Shown piece after piece: positions 25,901 through 35,578 of a stretch of 64,000 nucleotides of DNA (positions within the stretch are counted from its first letter, which is position 1; each line of letters begins with the position of its first letter). The notes below the pieces were generated by a model that did not search any database, was not told the origin of the DNA, and worked only from the letters and a program-made list of their open reading frames with translations. Origin of the DNA: an uncultured Alcanivorax sp. (GTDB taxonomy: Bacteria > Pseudomonadota > Gammaproteobacteria > Pseudomonadales > Alcanivoracaceae); contig NZ_CAMYIV010000012.1 in assembly GCF_947258575.1 (NCBI RefSeq), positions 186,001 to 250,000 on the forward strand. Direction: 5' to 3'. Made by a program: the position numbers and the translations under genes.

Positions 25901-27712
25901 ATGATTGAAAAGGAACTCGACCAGTATCCGTTCAGCCTGCTGGGAACAGCAGGCCGGCATCGCTTGAACCAGGGCACTGATCTGGCCTATTACGAGCCCG
26001 GCGATATTATTCTGGAGGCGGCCAGCCCCAGTGATTACGTCTACGTGGTTCACAAGGGCAGCGTGGCGGAGCTGGACGTGAATGCCCCGGATGGGCGCAG
26101 CCAGGTGGGAGTATATGCCGCCGGGGATCTTTTCGGGGCTATCAGTGTACTCAACGGAAAAAGCCGTTACCGCTTCCGTGCCGAGCAACAGACCCTGTGC
26201 CACCTGATTCCCGCCGCCCTGTTTCTGGAGCTGTGCGACAGCGAGCCGGAATTTGGCCGCTTCTTCCGCCAGACGCTGGCGGAAAAAAGTCAGCGTCTGG
26301 CGGAGCGTCGAGAAGGAGGCGTCACTCTGGCCGGCTTTATGCTGGCACGGGTGGATCAGTGCATGCGCGAGCCCCTGGTTATGGCGCCAAAGGCTACCCT
26401 GCGTGATGCAGTGACGGCGCTCAAGCAGCACGGTGTCGACAGCGTGCTGATCCACGGTGATGAGGGCTTTGCCATTGTCACCAAGACCGATCTGCTGACC
26501 GCCCTGGTACTCAATGAACAAACTGCCGACACGCCGTTGGAAGCGGCGGCAGAGCGGCAGCTGGTGACCACCCGCCCGGACGACTATCTGTTTACCGCGC
26601 TGACCCGCATGACCCGCCACAAAGTTGCCCGTGTAGTGGTGATGGCCGGCGAGCAGGCGGTGGGTGTGGTGGAGCTCACCGATGTGCTCAGCTTCTTCTC
26701 CAGCCGTTCCTATGTGGTGGGTCTGGAAATCGAGAAGGCAGAATCCCTGGATGAGTTACGGCAGGCCAGTGAACGTTTGCCGGAGCTGGTGGAAGCACTG
26801 ATGGCCCAGGGCGTAAAGATGCGCTTTGCCATGGATCTGCTGGCCGCGCTGAATGGGCGCATCATGGCCAAAGCCTTCGGCATGGTGGTGCCGGCAGAGC
26901 AGCAGCAAGCCTGTCTGATCATCATGGGCAGCGAGGGGCGCGGGGAGCAGATACTGAAAACCGATCAGGATAATGGCCTGATCCTGGCGGACGGTCAGCA
27001 CTGGCCCCGCTGTGAAACCGACGCCCGTCGTTTTACCGAAACACTACTGACCCTGGGCTACCCGCCTTGCCCCGGCAAGGTCATGGTGTCCAACCCGGAA
27101 TGGGTGGGCAGTCTGAGCCAGTGGCAGCAGCGCATTCATGACTGGGCGGGGGATGTCGGAGGCGAAGGCTTGATACGCATCACGACCCTGATGGATGCCC
27201 ACTGTGTAGCAGGGGATAACCGGTTGCTGGAAACCGTTCGTTCGGCCTTGTTCGATCGCTGTAGTAATGACGATCTGTTCATGGCCCATTTTGCCCGTCC
27301 TGTTCTGCAGTTTGCCACGCCACTGAATCTGTTCGGCTCCCTGAAAAAACCGCAGCATGGCATCGATATCAAGAAGGGCGCCCTGTTTCCTGTGGTCCAT
27401 GGCGTGCGCGCTCTGGCGTTGCAGCAGCGGATTCGTGAAACCTCAACACTGTCGCGGCTGGAAAAGCTGGTGGCAGCGAAGGTGCTGGAGCCTGGCATTG
27501 CGGAAGACCTGGGCGAAGCCATGGAGCTGTTCAGTGAGCTGCGTCTGAATCATCAACTGGAGCACCTTCATGGCGATGCCATGAATATTCCCGACAACCA
27601 TATTGTGGTGCAGCGGCTGTCATCCCTGGAGCGGGATCTGCTCCGTGATGCCCTGCATCTGGTCAGTGAGTTCAAGCAGCGCCTGTCCCGTCGTTTCCAT
27701 CTGGAATACTGA
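25901..27712 (+). CDS. cNMP-binding, CBS and DUF294 putative nucleotidyltransferase
   Basis: 603 aa in four parts: a cyclic-nucleotide-binding-like domain (about residues 15-130, with YEPGDIILEAASPSDYVYVV), a CBS pair (about 150-270), a DUF294 nucleotidyltransferase-like domain with GSEGRGEQILKTDQDNGLIL near residue 345, and the DUF294 C-terminal domain. The domain order is the same as in proteins next to acetate-symporter genes of other gammaproteobacteria. Ligand and target are unknown; it may modify or sense a partner of the acetate module. ATG 25901 is chosen because upstream codons lie inside heptad DNA. Confidence 0.9.
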   Translation: MIEKELDQYPFSLLGTAGRHRLNQGTDLAYYEPGDIILEAASPSDYVYVVHKGSVAELDVNAPDGRSQVGVYAAGDLFGAISVLNGKSRYRFRAEQQTLCHLIPAALFLELCDSEPEFGRFFRQTLAEKSQRLAERREGGVTLAGFMLARVDQCMREPLVMAPKATLRDAVTALKQHGVDSVLIHGDEGFAIVTKTDLLTALVLNEQTADTPLEAAAERQLVTTRPDDYLFTALTRMTRHKVARVVVMAGEQAVGVVELTDVLSFFSSRSYVVGLEIEKAESLDELRQASERLPELVEALMAQGVKMRFAMDLLAALNGRIMAKAFGMVVPAEQQQACLIIMGSEGRGEQILKTDQDNGLILADGQHWPRCETDARRFTETLLTLGYPPCPGKVMVSNPEWVGSLSQWQQRIHDWAGDVGGEGLIRITTLMDAHCVAGDNRLLETVRSALFDRCSNDDLFMAHFARPVLQFATPLNLFGSLKKPQHGIDIKKGALFPVVHGVRALALQQRIRETSTLSRLEKLVAAKVLEPGIAEDLGEAMELFSELRLNHQLEHLHGDAMNIPDNHIVVQRLSSLERDLLRDALHLVSEFKQRLSRRFHLEY

Positions 27713-27742
27713 GGGCGGCCCGTGGGTGCGAGGATACAAGCC

Positions 27743-28354
27743 ATGCTGAGACAACTGCGACGTATTAGTGACCGACACCGTCATGGGCATGGGCCTTTCG
27801 CGCATCTTTTCATGCCCTATGAAGGCAGCGATGTCATCGCCATCGATTGTGAAACCACCGGCCTGGATAGCCGCCATGCAGAACTGGTATCCATTGCCGC
27901 GGTGCCCGTGAAGCAGGGGCGGGTGCTGACCAGTCAGGCGCTGGATATCAAACTGGCAGCCCCGGATAGCCTGGAAGGCAGTTCCATCCGAATTCACCGT
28001 TTGCGGCCGGTGGACCTGGATGAGGGGGAGTCCGTGGTTGCCACGCTGGAGCAGCTGCTGGACTTTATCGGCAATCGGCCCCTCGTGGGCTGGTGCGTGG
28101 ATTTCGATGTGGCCATGGTCAACCGCTACCTGCGCCCTCTGATGGGGTTTGATCTGCCCAACCCCACCATCGAGCTGTCGTCCCTGTATCAGAAAAAAAT
28201 GCGCCACTGGAAGCCAGAGCTGGAACCGGATCTGCACTTCGATGCCATGGCCGCTGCCCTGCAGGTTCCCGTCATTGAGCGTCACACCGCCCGTGGCGAT
28301 GCGGTAACCGCGGCGTTGATGTATCTGCAGCTGCAGAAGCCGGTGCTCAACTAA
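27743..28354 (+). CDS. DnaQ-like 3'-5' exonuclease
   Basis: 203 aa, DEDDh-type exonuclease similar to the epsilon subunit of DNA polymerase III. IAIDCETTGLD gives the first acidic motif (DxE), VGWCVDFDVAMVNRYL the second and HTARGDAVTAALMY the third. GAGGA eight bases before the ATG at 27743 supports this start over the GTG at 27722. It is not the main dnaQ by context: it belongs to the acetate-module gene order, where such a gene is commonly found for reasons not understood. Confidence 0.88.
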   Translation: MLRQLRRISDRHRHGHGPFAHLFMPYEGSDVIAIDCETTGLDSRHAELVSIAAVPVKQGRVLTSQALDIKLAAPDSLEGSSIRIHRLRPVDLDEGESVVATLEQLLDFIGNRPLVGWCVDFDVAMVNRYLRPLMGFDLPNPTIELSSLYQKKMRHWKPELEPDLHFDAMAAALQVPVIERHTARGDAVTAALMYLQLQKPVLN

Positions 28355-28498
28355 GGAACGTATGAATAACTCTCAATATTCCAGATATTCCCTGATAAAG
28401 AGCACTTGAGACGACAGACAAAGAAAAACGGACCGCGCATGACGAGGCAGGCGAATGCCCTGACCGATGCTCAACCGGATTGCTCGAGGAGACGACAC

Positions 28499-28714
28499 AT
28501 GTTGTACGCAGAAAAAATAACCCTGATCGCCGGTCTGTGTGTGGTGCTCTATGCCTACCTGCGTTACTGGCAGCGCACCCGTGATACCCGTGGCCTGCTG
28601 ACCTTCTGGCGGCGGGAAATGACCCTGACGGTATCCGAGTTCAAATGGCAGCGAGCGGGCATCGCCCTGTTGCTGGTGGCGGTGGCGCTACGCTTCACCC
28701 AATCCTTGTTATAA
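28499..28714 (+). CDS. Small membrane protein preceding crbS
   Basis: 71 aa with hydrophobic stretches at about residues 6-22 and 53-68. GAGGAG lies seven bases before the ATG. It is the gene found just ahead of crbS in related genomes; I do not know its function. It ends 37 bases before the crbS start. Confidence 0.75.
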   Translation: MLYAEKITLIAGLCVVLYAYLRYWQRTRDTRGLLTFWRREMTLTVSEFKWQRAGIALLLVAVALRFTQSLL

Positions 28715-28751
28715 GCTCAAAGAAAATAACGGCAACCAACCGGGAGCGGCG

Positions 28752-31700
28752 GTGTTTTCATTGTGGCAGCTGAGTGGCCTGGCACTGGGGTATGTGCTGG
28801 TGCTGTTCGTGATCGCCTGGTGGGGCGACCGGGCGGCACGCCAGGATCGCAAAACCTTTCAGAATGCCTGGGTCTACAGCCTGGGTCTGGGTGTCTATTG
28901 CACCTCCTGGACCTTCTACGGGGCGGTGGGAGAAGCCGCCCAGAACGGCTGGAACTACCTGCCCATCTACCTTGGTCCGATTCTCACCGTGCTGCTGGGG
29001 GGAGCCCTGATCTACAAGATGGTCACGGTGGCCCAGCAGCATCATATTACCTCCATCGCCGATTTCCTTGCTGCCCGTTACGGCAAGTCCCGCCGGCTGG
29101 CGGTGCTGGTCACCCTGGTGGCGATCATCGGTGTGCTCCCCTATATCGCCCTGCAGCTGAAAGCCGTCACCCTGTCGTTTGATTATGTCCTCAAGGATTC
29201 TGCCCAGTACGGGGTCGATACGGCTTTGATAGTGGCGGCGCTGATGGCGGTCTTTACCCTGCTGTTCGGCACTCGCCACATCGATACCACCGAGCACCAG
29301 TCCGGCCTGATGTTGGCGGTCAGTTTCGAATCCTTTATCAAGGTGGTGGCCTTTGTGTTGCTCGGGCTCTACTGCCTGTATGCCATTTTCGATGGCCCCA
29401 TGGATATGTGGCAGCAACTGGCGTTGCAAGGTGACGTGCTGCAGATTTTCGAGCCCACCCTGTTTTCCCAGAGTTTTGTCACCGCCCTGTTGCTATCCAT
29501 GGTCGCGATCCTTTGTCTGCCCCGTCAGTTCCATGCGGGGGTGGTGGAAAATAATGACCTGCGACACCTGCGCACTACCCGTTGGCTGTTTCCGCTGTAT
29601 CTTCTGATGTTTGCCATCTTTGTGTTGCCGATCGTGGTGGCCGGGGTCATCACCCAGCCTTATCTGATCGGTCAGGCAGACACCTATATGTTGTCGTTGC
29701 CCATGGCGCAGGACAATTCCGCCATGCTGATGGTGTCTTTTATCGGCGGCATCGCGGCGGCAACCGGCATGGTGATTGTGTCCACCATCTCGCTGGCCAT
29801 CATGCTCACCAACGAGGTGCTGTTGCCCCTGTGGTTGCAGTCCCGGCTCCATGAGAAGGATCAACTGGCCGGCTTGAGCCGACAGCTGCGATTCCTGCGC
29901 CGGGCCAGCATTCTGGTATTGCTGGGCCTGGCCTTTGCCTTCCATACGCTGATAGATCGTTTCGATGGGCTGGCCAGTATCGGCCTGCTGTCCTTTGCAG
30001 CGGTAGCCCAGTTTGCGCCAGCGCTGGTGGGGGCGCTGTACTGGCGCACCGGCCACAAGCAGGGCGCCTTTGCGGGTCTCGGTGTCGGCTTTCTGCTGTG
30101 GTTTTTCTGTTTGTTGGTGCCGGTGATATTGCCCATGGAATGGGTGCAGGTGATGAACGACCGGGGCCTGCTGGGGCTGGGCTTGTTGCGCCCCCATGCG
30201 CTGTTTGGCATCGAGGGGCTGGAGCCGCTCACCCATGGCGTGTTCTGGTCTCTGTTGGGGAACCTGGCCGCGTTTATCTATTTTTCCCGGCGTGCGACCC
30301 ACGATGCCCTGGACGAGGCTCAGGCGGCCCGGTTTGTGGACATGCCCATGGACTGGTGGCGCGAAGGCATTGGCCACCCCTCCATTACTACCGCAGAGCT
30401 GCTGGAAGTGTGTAAACGCGGGCTGGGCCATCCCCGAGCCGAGCCGTTGTTCTTCGATTACATGCGTCGGCGCAGTGTGTCTGAGGAGCTGGAATTGCCG
30501 GCGCCTTTGCATCTGGTGCGCTATGTGGAGCGGTTGTTGGCGGGCACCATGGGGGCCTCTACCGCGCGGATCGTGATGAGCACGCTGCTGCGCAAGCAGA
30601 ATAGTCGCCATGACGATGTGGTGCGGATGATGGATGAGGCCTCCGAGCTCATCCAGTTCAATCACCAGTTGCTGCGCACCACCATCGAAACCATCAGCCA
30701 GGGTATCTGCGTGGTAGATCGAGAGATGCAGGTGGTGGCCTGGAATCAGGCCTATGTGAAGCTGTTCGATTACCCGGAGGGGCTGATCCGTCTGGGGCGT
30801 CCCATTGAGGATGTGTATCGCTATAACGCGGAGCGCGGTTACTACGAGGGTGAAAACCTGGAAGAAGATGTGAGCAAGCGGGTGCAGTTGCTGCGTGAAG
30901 GCCACTCCCACCAGTTCGAGCGGGCACTGCCCAACGGTATTGTTGTGGAAGTGCGCGGCACGCCCATGATCGGGGGTGGCTTTGTCAGTACCTACATGGA
31001 TATCACCGAACGCAAACGCGACGAACAGGCCCTGCTTCAGATCAATGAAAATCTGGAGAACATGGTCTCCGAGCGCACCCGCAAACTCACCGAAGTGAAT
31101 GAAAAACTGGCCCGCGCCAACGAGGGCAAGACCCGTTTCCTGGCTGCCGCTGGCCATGACCTGATGCAGCCACTCAATGCTGCCCAGCTGTTTACCTCTT
31201 CACTGCGCCAGCAGTTGATCAAGCGTGATGGTAGTAGCTTTGTTCATGAGGTGGATGTACTCGGGCATGTAGACACCTCCCTGCAGGCTGCCGAGCAGAT
31301 CATTAGCGCACTGATGGAAATCAGCAAACTGGATACCGGCACCATGCCGGCCCACGTGCACCCGCTGCGCCTGGGGAGTCTGATGGAACCGTTAAGCCAG
31401 GAGTTTTCTGCGCTGGCCGCCGCCAATGACCTCAGCCTGCGAGCGGTCATCTGTCACGCCGTGGTGGAAACGGATGAAGGCCTGTTGCGCCGTGTGCTGC
31501 AGAATCTGCTTTCCAATGCCATTCGCTATACCGAGCAGGGGCGCATCCTGTTTGGCTGTCGTCGCCAACACAATGCCATCCGCATTGACGTGTGGGACAC
31601 AGGCCCGGGGATTCCCGATGATCAGCACGAGGCGATCTTCCGGGAATTCCAGCGGCTGCCGCAACAAAGCCGTAAAGCGATAAAGGGCCTGGGGCTGGGC

Positions 31701-32219
31701 CTGGCCATTGCCGATCGCATCTGTCGTCTGCTGGGGCACCGCTTAACGGTCCGCTCCTGGCCGGGCAAGGGCACCGTGTTCAGTGTCACCGTGCCGCTGG
31801 CCAAGGGTGAGGTGCCGCCGGTGCTGCAAGAAACAGTAACCGTTAGCCAGGGCATTCAGGGCATGCGGGTTTTCTGCGTGGATAACGACCCGGCTCTGCT
31901 CGCCAGCCTGGTGGCTGCCCTGGAGATGCTCGACTGTGAGGTGATCGCCGCCAGCGGTCTTGAGGACGCCCTGAAAAAAGCCGCCACCAGCCCGGTTCCG
32001 GATGTGCTGCTGGTGGATTACCAGCTGGATGACGAAGACGGCTTTACCGTTATCGACGGCCTGGACAGCGGCTGGGACGATGTGGTCCCCGCCATCCTCA
32101 TGACCGCCGACCGCAACCCGGCAGTACGCGAACATGCGGAAGAACAGGGTATTGGGTTTCTACAGAAGCCGTTGACGGAGGGGATGCTTAGGAGAGCGTT
32201 GGAGGCAGTGAATAGTTAA
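28752..32219 (+). CDS. crbS: CrbS-type hybrid sensor kinase with sodium:solute symporter domain
   Basis: 1155 aa with a GTG start. Residues 1 to about 500 form a symporter-like membrane domain of thirteen segments; then a PAS domain (about 640-750), a coiled coil, HisKA with the phospho-acceptor H802 (AAAGHDLMQPLNAAQ), HATPase (LLSNAIRYTEQGRI, DTGPGIPD, KGLGLGLAIA) and a receiver domain with D1089 (VLLVDYQLDDEDG). This is the CrbS architecture, which governs the acetate switch with CrbR. The stop codon lies inside the left arm of heptad locus G. Confidence 0.94.
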   Translation: MFSLWQLSGLALGYVLVLFVIAWWGDRAARQDRKTFQNAWVYSLGLGVYCTSWTFYGAVGEAAQNGWNYLPIYLGPILTVLLGGALIYKMVTVAQQHHITSIADFLAARYGKSRRLAVLVTLVAIIGVLPYIALQLKAVTLSFDYVLKDSAQYGVDTALIVAALMAVFTLLFGTRHIDTTEHQSGLMLAVSFESFIKVVAFVLLGLYCLYAIFDGPMDMWQQLALQGDVLQIFEPTLFSQSFVTALLLSMVAILCLPRQFHAGVVENNDLRHLRTTRWLFPLYLLMFAIFVLPIVVAGVITQPYLIGQADTYMLSLPMAQDNSAMLMVSFIGGIAAATGMVIVSTISLAIMLTNEVLLPLWLQSRLHEKDQLAGLSRQLRFLRRASILVLLGLAFAFHTLIDRFDGLASIGLLSFAAVAQFAPALVGALYWRTGHKQGAFAGLGVGFLLWFFCLLVPVILPMEWVQVMNDRGLLGLGLLRPHALFGIEGLEPLTHGVFWSLLGNLAAFIYFSRRATHDALDEAQAARFVDMPMDWWREGIGHPSITTAELLEVCKRGLGHPRAEPLFFDYMRRRSVSEELELPAPLHLVRYVERLLAGTMGASTARIVMSTLLRKQNSRHDDVVRMMDEASELIQFNHQLLRTTIETISQGICVVDREMQVVAWNQAYVKLFDYPEGLIRLGRPIEDVYRYNAERGYYEGENLEEDVSKRVQLLREGHSHQFERALPNGIVVEVRGTPMIGGGFVSTYMDITERKRDEQALLQINENLENMVSERTRKLTEVNEKLARANEGKTRFLAAAGHDLMQPLNAAQLFTSSLRQQLIKRDGSSFVHEVDVLGHVDTSLQAAEQIISALMEISKLDTGTMPAHVHPLRLGSLMEPLSQEFSALAAANDLSLRAVICHAVVETDEGLLRRVLQNLLSNAIRYTEQGRILFGCRRQHNAIRIDVWDTGPGIPDDQHEAIFREFQRLPQQSRKAIKGLGLGLAIADRICRLLGHRLTVRSWPGKGTVFSVTVPLAKGEVPPVLQETVTVSQGIQGMRVFCVDNDPALLASLVAALEMLDCEVIAASGLEDALKKAATSPVPDVLLVDYQLDDEDGFTVIDGLDSGWDDVVPAILMTADRNPAVREHAEEQGIGFLQKPLTEGMLRRALEAVNS

Positions 32220-32367
32220 TAGTGAACAGTTAATAGTGCGCGGCGAGCGCATGTGTTTTTAATACGCACGAGGCCGTGACCAAACCATGGTCGCGGCCTC
32301 GTGTCTTGAAGAAACCATAAACCCAAAACCGCGAGCTGTTAACTGTTCACTATTAACTGTTAACTAC
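32206..32367. repeat. Heptad-arm inverted repeat (locus G) between convergent crbS and crbR
   Basis: Left arm 32206-32240 and right arm 32332-32367 are built of YAGTKAA units (TAGTTAA, TAGTGAA, CAGTTAA). Read inverted, the right arm repeats the left in the same order over about four units. The crbS stop (TAA at 32217-32219) and the crbR stop (complement of 32360-32362) both lie inside their arms. The centre is a GC-rich hairpin at 32267-32303. Confidence 0.9.
32267..32303. terminator. Central GC hairpin of heptad locus G
   Basis: CACGAGGCCGTGACC pairs with GGTCGCGGCCTCGTG over 15 positions with one G-T, around a 7-base loop. The loop and flanking bases CAAACCATGG are also found in the hairpin at 56085-56119. 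There is no good T-run, so termination would be imperfect or rely on the arms. Confidence 0.6.
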
Positions 32368-33016
32368 CTTCCACCCCCTGCGGTTCAATCGCCAAATCCT
32401 TCAACGCCAGTACCGCCTGGGTGCGGTTGCGTACGCCCAGTTTGCGGAAGATGGCGGTCATGTGGGCCTTGATGGTGGCTTCTGACACATCCAGTTCGTA
32501 GGCGATGACCTTGTTCTGCATGCCTTCCATGAGCATTCCCATCACCCGAAATTGCTGGGGTGTGAGGCTGGCGATGCGCTCGCTCATGGCGGAATGGTCG
32601 GGCAGGGTGGGGGGCATGGCCCGGCGGGCATGCTCCGGAAGCCAGCGCTCACCCTCCATGATCTTGCGCATGGCATCGGTCATGGTATCGATGGAGGCCG
32701 ATTTGGGAATAAAACCATCGGCACCAAAGTGAATGGCGCGCTGAATGACATCGACGCTTTCCGTGGCGGAAATCACCACCAGCGGCACCTTGCGATATTG
32801 CTCGCGCAGATAGACCAGGCCGGAAAAGCCATGGGTACCCGGCATGTGCAAGTCGAGCAGAATTACATCAAAAGGAATGGCCTGCTGGCCCAGGGTTTCC
32901 AGGGTGGCAAGAGAGTCTGCTTCGTGGATGGTGGCATCGACAAAGCTGGCCTCCACCGCCTGTTTCAGGGCAGCGCGGAAAAGGGGGTGGTCATCGGCTA
33001 TCAGTATTGTTGTCAT
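32360..33016 (-). CDS. crbR: CrbR-type response regulator (NarL/FixJ family)
   Basis: 218 aa: receiver domain with the phosphorylation site in DVILLDLHMPGTHG and a LuxR-type helix-turn-helix at about residues 148-205 (LTPQQFRVMGMLMEGMQNKVIAYELDVSEATIKAHM, residues conserved). It is convergent with crbS and downstream of acs, the arrangement of the acetate switch known in Vibrio, Shewanella and Pseudomonas, where CrbR activates acs. A 184-base gap separates it from acs. Confidence 0.92.
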   Translation of the reverse strand: MTTILIADDHPLFRAALKQAVEASFVDATIHEADSLATLETLGQQAIPFDVILLDLHMPGTHGFSGLVYLREQYRKVPLVVISATESVDVIQRAIHFGADGFIPKSASIDTMTDAMRKIMEGERWLPEHARRAMPPTLPDHSAMSERIASLTPQQFRVMGMLMEGMQNKVIAYELDVSEATIKAHMTAIFRKLGVRNRTQAVLALKDLAIEPQGVEGS

Positions 33017-33200
33017 GACCTTGATTTAAGCATGAAAGAAAAAAAGATGCTGCCCTGGCGGGCAGCATGGAAGGTGGAATAAAACAACAGACTCCCTTCA
33101 GCGTAAATTCTCTGGCACTTTCTGTATGGCGCCCTTAGCTCCGGATGGTTCGCAGCCGAGGCCGCGGGCGGCTCTTCGTGCGCCCTGTGCTGATCTGAAA

Positions 33201-35150
33201 TCACCGGTTCACCCGGGTTTCCACCAGGCTGGCCACCACGGCCGGGTCCGCCAGTGTGGAAATATCCCCCAGGCTGTCGTGCTCGTTGGAAGCAACCTTC
33301 CTGAGGATGCGGCGCATGATTTTGCCGGAACGGGTTTTCGGTAGCCCGGCAGTGAAATGGATCAAATCCGGGGTGGCGATGGGGCCGATTTCCCGGCGTA
33401 CCCACTGGCGCAGTTCCTGGAGAAGAGCATCGCTGGCAGCTTCGCCGTCATTGAGCGTCACATAGACATAGATGCCCTGGCCCTTGATGTCGTGGGGGTA
33501 GCCGACCACGGCGGCTTCGCACACCTTGGGGTGGGCGACCAGCGCGCTTTCCACTTCTGCGGTACCCATGCGGTGGCCGGACACGTTGAGCACATCATCC
33601 ACGCGCCCGGTGATCCAGTAGTAACCGTCTTCGTCGCGGCGGGCGCCGTCCCCGGTGGTGTAGTAGCCGGGGAAGCTGCTGAAGTAAGTCTGCACAAAAC
33701 GCTCATGGTCACCCCACAGGGTGCGGGCCTGCCCTGGCCAGCTATCGGCGATCACCAGGTTGCCTTCGGCGGGGCCATCCAGCAGGTTGCCATCGTTATC
33801 GACCAGGGCCGGTTGCACGCCGAAGAAGGGCAGGGTGGCGGCACCGGGTTTGGCTTCTATGGCAGCCGGTAACGGACAGATCATGATGCCGCCGGTCTCC
33901 GTCTGCCACCAGGTATCCACCACGGCAGCCTGGCCGTTACCGACCACATCGTGGAACCACTGCCAGGCCGCCGGATTGATCGGCTCGCCGGCGGTGGCCA
34001 GCACGCGCAGTTTGTCACGGCGGCTGCTCTCGCAGCAGTGGTTGCCACCTGCCATCAGGGCGCGAATGGCGGTGGGGGCGGTATAGAGAATTTCCACCTC
34101 GTAGCGATCGATGATATCGCCCACCCGCTGGTCGTTGGGATAGTTGGGCACCCCTTCAAACATGACGCAAGTGGCACCGTTGGCCAGCGGGCCGTAGACC
34201 AGATAGGTGTGGCCGGTGATCCAGCCCACATCGGCCGTGCACCAGTACACCTGGCCGGGCTGGTAATCGAAGGCGAGCTGATGGGTCAATGAGGCGTAGA
34301 CCATATAGCCGCCGGTGGTATGCAGCACCCCCTTGGGCTTACCGGTGGAGCCGGAGGTATAAAGGATGAACAGCGGGTCTTCCGCGTTCATGGCTTGCGC
34401 CGGGCAGTGGCTGTCGCTTTGAGCCTGCTCTTCTGCGTAGTCCAGGTCGCGGCCGGGTTGCCAGTGAATGTCATTGCCCACGTGGCGAACGACCAGCACG
34501 TTTTCCACCACATCGGTGCCGTCCTGGAGCAGGGCCTCATCCACATTGGCCTTGAGTGGAACCGGCTTGCCGCCACGGCGACCGGCATCGGCGGTGATCA
34601 CCATCCTGGCGCCGCAATCGGCAATACGACCGGCCAGGGCATCCGGGGAAAAACCGGCAAACACCACAGAATGAATAGCGCCAATGCGGGCGCAGGCAAG
34701 CATGGCGAAAACGGCCTCCGGGATCATCGGCATATAGATCATCACCCGGTCGCCTTTGCCGACACCTTGTCGCTTGAGCGTATTGGCAAGCTGGCAGACA
34801 TGCAGGTGCAGGGCCTGGTAGGTGATCTCCCGGCTCGGTTGGCCGGGTTCATCCGCTTCCCAATACAGAGCGACCGCATCGCCATTGCCGGCCAGGTGAC
34901 GGTCGATGCAGTTGCTGCTGGCGTTCAGCTCGCCGTCATGAAACCAGCGAATATGGACATCATCCGGGTGGAAGCGGGTGTCGCGAATGTGTTGCGGTTC
35001 GCGTAGCCAGTCGATTCGCTGAGCCTGGCTGCGCCAGAAACCGACACTGTCCTGCAGACTTTGCTGGTAGAGAGACTGGTAGTCGTTGGCGTCGATCCAG
35101 CAATGGGATTTCAGTGTGGCTTTTACCGGCACGCGTTTACCCGTTTCCAT
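33201..35150 (-). CDS. acs: Acetate-CoA ligase (acetyl-CoA synthetase)
   Basis: Activates acetate to acetyl-CoA through acetyl-AMP. The 649-aa protein has the adenylation motif [11 protein letters not shown], the WWQTETGG motif near residue 415, [21 protein letters not shown] and the acetylatable lysine K610 in [17 protein letters not shown] lies five bases before the ATG. Expected to be the main target of CrbS/CrbR encoded next to it. Confidence 0.97.
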   Translation of the reverse strand: METGKRVPVKATLKSHCWIDANDYQSLYQQSLQDSVGFWRSQAQRIDWLREPQHIRDTRFHPDDVHIRWFHDGELNASSNCIDRHLAGNGDAVALYWEADEPGQPSREITYQALHLHVCQLANTLKRQGVGKGDRVMIYMPMIPEAVFAMLACARIGAIHSVVFAGFSPDALAGRIADCGARMVITADAGRRGGKPVPLKANVDEALLQDGTDVVENVLVVRHVGNDIHWQPGRDLDYAEEQAQSDSHCPAQAMNAEDPLFILYTSGSTGKPKGVLHTTGGYMVYASLTHQLAFDYQPGQVYWCTADVGWITGHTYLVYGPLANGATCVMFEGVPNYPNDQRVGDIIDRYEVEILYTAPTAIRALMAGGNHCCESSRRDKLRVLATAGEPINPAAWQWFHDVVGNGQAAVVDTWWQTETGGIMICPLPAAIEAKPGAATLPFFGVQPALVDNDGNLLDGPAEGNLVIADSWPGQARTLWGDHERFVQTYFSSFPGYYTTGDGARRDEDGYYWITGRVDDVLNVSGHRMGTAEVESALVAHPKVCEAAVVGYPHDIKGQGIYVYVTLNDGEAASDALLQELRQWVRREIGPIATPDLIHFTAGLPKTRSGKIMRRILRKVASNEHDSLGDISTLADPAVVASLVETRVNR

Positions 35151-35578
35151 GGGACTTCCTCACTGAAGTGATGAAATTATTTTTAGCAGTCTTGGCAGTG
35201 TGCGAAAGCAAGGCTCTGGCCTGAATTAGACCTTGGTCGTAATGACGCAACAGGCGGCACGCTTCAGGTAGCAGGTAAAACCAGCAAGGCGCCGCTCCGG
35301 CGTTATCCATCTTGTCCTGGGAAGCGATGCTTGCATCGCGAAGAAGTTGGCAGGGCGTGGGGTATTCACGATGCAAGCATCGTTTCCCTCGGGGTGTTGG
35401 GAACATGGCAAGGAATCACCTGGCCGCTTTCATGTGATTTCGTCTTCGCCGGGCGTCCAGCATCAGCCGTATGGCATTTTCACTGCGTTCGACCTATGGC
35501 TAATAGTTGAGCGCACAGGGTCCGAGCAAGCTGTTCGTGGAGTGACTTACGTGTTGATGAAAACAAGAGGACAGGGCC
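35151..35578. other. 428-base divergent gap between acs and the DcaP-like porin
   Basis: Must contain both promoters. The middle (35319-35390) is occupied by two inverted REP-like hairpins. Outside those I see no gene, no ribosomal RNA or tRNA and no operator that I can defend. Confidence 0.5.
35319..35390. repeat. Paired REP-like hairpins (REPIN form)
   Basis: GCGATGC-TT-GCATCGC at 35324-35339 and ACGATGC-AA-GCATCGT at 35368-35383 are each small hairpins. Their surrounding sequence is also inverted relative to each other (GGGAA before the first, TTCCC after the second). Such a paired form is typical of REPIN elements. The head differs from the TGTAGGAGC copies. Confidence 0.65.
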
